Shown here: positions 4,690 through 6,546 of the stretch, in pieces | Position numbering within the stretch: position 1 is the first letter of the stretch | Layout: every line of letters starts with the position of its first letter | Assembly (NCBI GenBank): GCA_023388015.1 | Contig: JAEWHB010000090.1 | Span: 1 to 6,546 of the forward strand | Origin: Bacteroidota bacterium | Lineage (GTDB): Bacteria > Bacteroidota > Bacteroidia > Flavobacteriales > Weeksellaceae | Reading direction: 5' to 3' | DNA: 6,546 nt | The notes under the pieces: generated by a model | What the model was told of the DNA's origin: nothing | Seen by the model: only the letters and a program-made list of their open reading frames with translations | Database searches by the model: none | Translations under genes and position numbers: made by a program

Positions 4690-6546
4690 TTATCCGATGC
4701 GGCTCCAGATAAATTTCTCTTTATGATTTTGTACAAAATGCTTTTTGATAAATTGATTTTCGGGTAAACTCAAATCAGGATCATTTTTAAGAATTTCTTC
4801 CGCTATAAATCTTGCGGTATGCAGCATTTTTTGGTCTTTTGCGAGATTGGCCAATTTAAAATTTAAGATACCACTTTGTTGGGTTCCCATCAGATCCCCG
4901 GGGCCACGAAGTTGCATATCGACCTCTGCTACTTCAAATCCATCGTTTGTTCGGCACATAGTAGAAATACGTTGATAAGCATCGTCTGTAAGGAAATCTT
5001 TGGTCATCAAAATACAATAACTCTGGTCCGCGCCGCGTCCAACACGCCCACGAAGCTGATGCAATTGCGATAATCCAAATTTTTCTGCACTTTCAATTAC
5101 CATAACCGAAGCATTCGGCACATTCACTCCGACTTCAATTACCGTCGTTGCCACCAGAATTTGCGTCTGACCTTTGACAAAACGCTGCATTTCGAAATCT
5201 TTGTCGGCGGGTTTCATTTTTCCGTGTACGATGCTGACAGCATAATCGGGTAGGGGAAAAGCGCGAGAAATACTTTCAAATCCATCCATTAAATCTTTGT
5301 AATCAAGTTTTTCAGATTCCTCAATGAGCGGATAAACAATATAAATTTGTCGGCCTTTCTGGATTTCGTCTTTTAAAAATCTGAACAAGCCCAAACGGTC
5401 TTTGTCTTTTTTGTGAACGGTCATAATCGGTTTTCTTCCCGGTGGAAGTTCATCAATCACCGAAATATCCAAATCGCCATATAAACTCATCGCAAGCGTC
5501 CGTGGAATTGGTGTTGCGGTCATCACCAAAACGTGTGGCGGTAGGGTGTTTTTCTTTAGAAATTGAGCTCTCTGAGCGACACCGAATTTATGTTGTTCAT
5601 CAATGATAGTAAGTCCCAAATTTTTGAAAACCACGTTATCTTCCAGCAAAGCGTGAGTTCCTACGAGAATCTGAAGTTCTCCTGAATTTAGTTTTTCAAA
5701 TAATTCTCTACGTTCTTTTGTCTTGGTTGAGCCAGTCAGGATTCCTACGTGAATATTCATTTCCAATAAATAACTACTCAAAGCCTGATAATGTTGTTGC
5801 GCCAGAATTTCTGTAGGGGCCATAAAAGCAACCTGATAGCCATTGTCAATTGCAATAAGTGAGGAAAGCAGTCCTACCATTGTCTTTCCGCTACCCACAT
5901 CACCTTGCAGCAAACGGTTCATCTGGACGGGTTTGGCCAAATCAGCACGGATTTCTTTGATGACACGTTTTTGGGCATTGGTCAGTTCAAAAGGTAAATA
6001 ATTCTTATAGAATTCATTAAAATAATTTCCAATTGAATCAAATTCATAACTTTTGAATTTATGCTGGTGATTTAATTTTTTAATCAATAAACCTAATTGA
6101 AGGAAGAAAAACTCTTCGAACTTCAAACGGTTTTCAGCCTGTTTGAGTTCTTCAGGATTTCTCGGAAAATGAATCTGACGAAAGGCTTCCAGACGCTTGG
6201 GAAATTTCAATTTTGAAATGATTTCGGGAGAAAGGCATTCTTCCATCTGCGTGATTTCCGACAACAGCTGAAACTGAAGTTTTTGCATCACTCGGTTTGA
6301 AATTCCTTTTTTTTGAAGTTTTTCTGTGCTAGAATAAACCGGATAAAGACCTTGTGGCGAGGATTTATGGTTCTCCAAAGTTTCCATTTCAGGATGTACG
6401 ATGTTGATTTTACCGTTGTATTCATTGGGTTTTCCATAAATCACAATGGGTTTGCCAACATAACTTTCAATGGATTCTTTAAGCCATTTCGTATAACGAA
6501 ACCAAACCAGTTCCAACTGACCGGTTTCATCTTCAAAAATTGCGGT
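4690..6546 (-). CDS. recG: ATP-dependent DNA helicase RecG (N-terminus beyond window)
   Basis: RecG remodels stalled replication forks and branch-migrates Holliday junctions and R-loops; superfamily 2 helicase. The visible part is 618 codons (about 690-700 is usual) and is open to the right edge, where it reads TAIFEDETGQLELVWFRYTK, part of the N-terminal OB-fold wedge domain. Counting from the codon at 6516, motif I is GDVGSGKT (205-212), Ia MAPTEILAQQHY (232-243), II DEQH (306-309), III MTATPIPRTLAMS (332-344), IV IYIVYPLIEE (391-400), V VATTVIEVGVNVPNA (455-469) and VI QLRGRVGRG (487-495). The TRG segment, including RGPGDLMGTQQSG (537-549), couples ATPase to duplex movement. All motifs are intact. 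The TTG at 6516 is an internal Leu, not the start. It converges on the small membrane gene. Confidence 0.97.
   Translation of the reverse strand, partial: TAIFEDETGQLELVWFRYTKWLKESIESYVGKPIVIYGKPNEYNGKINIVHPEMETLENHKSSPQGLYPVYSSTEKLQKKGISNRVMQKLQFQLLSEITQMEECLSPEIISKLKFPKRLEAFRQIHFPRNPEELKQAENRLKFEEFFFLQLGLLIKKLNHQHKFKSYEFDSIGNYFNEFYKNYLPFELTNAQKRVIKEIRADLAKPVQMNRLLQGDVGSGKTMVGLLSSLIAIDNGYQVAFMAPTEILAQQHYQALSSYLLEMNIHVGILTGSTKTKERRELFEKLNSGELQILVGTHALLEDNVVFKNLGLTIIDEQHKFGVAQRAQFLKKNTLPPHVLVMTATPIPRTLAMSLYGDLDISVIDELPPGRKPIMTVHKKDKDRLGLFRFLKDEIQKGRQIYIVYPLIEESEKLDYKDLMDGFESISRAFPLPDYAVSIVHGKMKPADKDFEMQRFVKGQTQILVATTVIEVGVNVPNASVMVIESAEKFGLSQLHQLRGRVGRGADQSYCILMTKDFLTDDAYQRISTMCRTNDGFEVAEVDMQLRGPGDLMGTQQSGILNFKLANLAKDQKMLHTARFIAEEILKNDPDLSLPENQFIKKHFVQNHKEKFIWSRIG

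Noticed and set aside
6514..6516. TTG as the start codon of recG
   Set aside because: The frame stays open to the window edge and reads as OB-fold sequence (FEDETGQLELVWF), so this TTG is an internal Leu codon of a gene cut by the window.

Overview
This is an AT-rich window with compact genes, almost certainly from a flavobacterium (Bacteroidota), probably close to Chryseobacterium. None of the starts has a Shine-Dalgarno sequence. Several genes are preceded by TAnnTTTG, the flavobacterial -7 promoter element. The proteins read like Chryseobacterium-group versions of their families. The genus is inferred from style, not from a search.

Layout. Positions 1-88 (minus) hold the first 29 codons of a MutS2-type gene that runs off the left edge. 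A 43-base divergent spacer separates it from ung (132-794, plus), uracil-DNA glycosylase. Next is a two-gene toxin-antitoxin operon of the RES-Xre type: an Xre/MbcA/ParS-like antitoxin (844-1290) and a RES-domain toxin (from 1287), joined by an ATGA overlap. An 18-bp palindrome in front of the antitoxin is a candidate operator. Then come fah (1968-3215, plus, fumarylacetoacetase), a UUCG-loop bidirectional terminator, a convergent SRPBCC/AHSA1-like gene (3267-3749, minus), a DinB-family gene (3893-4396, plus), a tiny two-helix membrane protein of the lmo0937 type (4463-4633, plus), a second strong bidirectional terminator, and recG (4690 to beyond the right edge, minus).

The most interesting feature is at the 3' end of the RES toxin gene. 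A 171-bp inverted-repeat element (1716-1886) has inserted in codon phase after toxin codon 143. The last 16 residues of the present toxin and its stop codon are element sequence. The original 3' end of the toxin gene lies intact just beyond the element (1887-1919). Removing the element plus one copy of a TTT duplication restores a continuous frame ending in RFDTRLFVR and a stop, which is how RES domains normally end. The element has matching 12-bp ends (AACCTGAGTTCG), an imperfect hairpin body and no transposase, so it looks like a non-autonomous MITE- or REP-like repeat.

Functionally, the window mixes DNA maintenance genes (mutS2, ung, recG), a probable NAD-depleting toxin-antitoxin pair, one step of tyrosine catabolism (fah) and three small stress or housekeeping proteins of uncertain role. 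Apart from the toxin-antitoxin operon these are separate transcription units. Nothing in the window is a wholly new system; the altered toxin and its element are the part worth following up.
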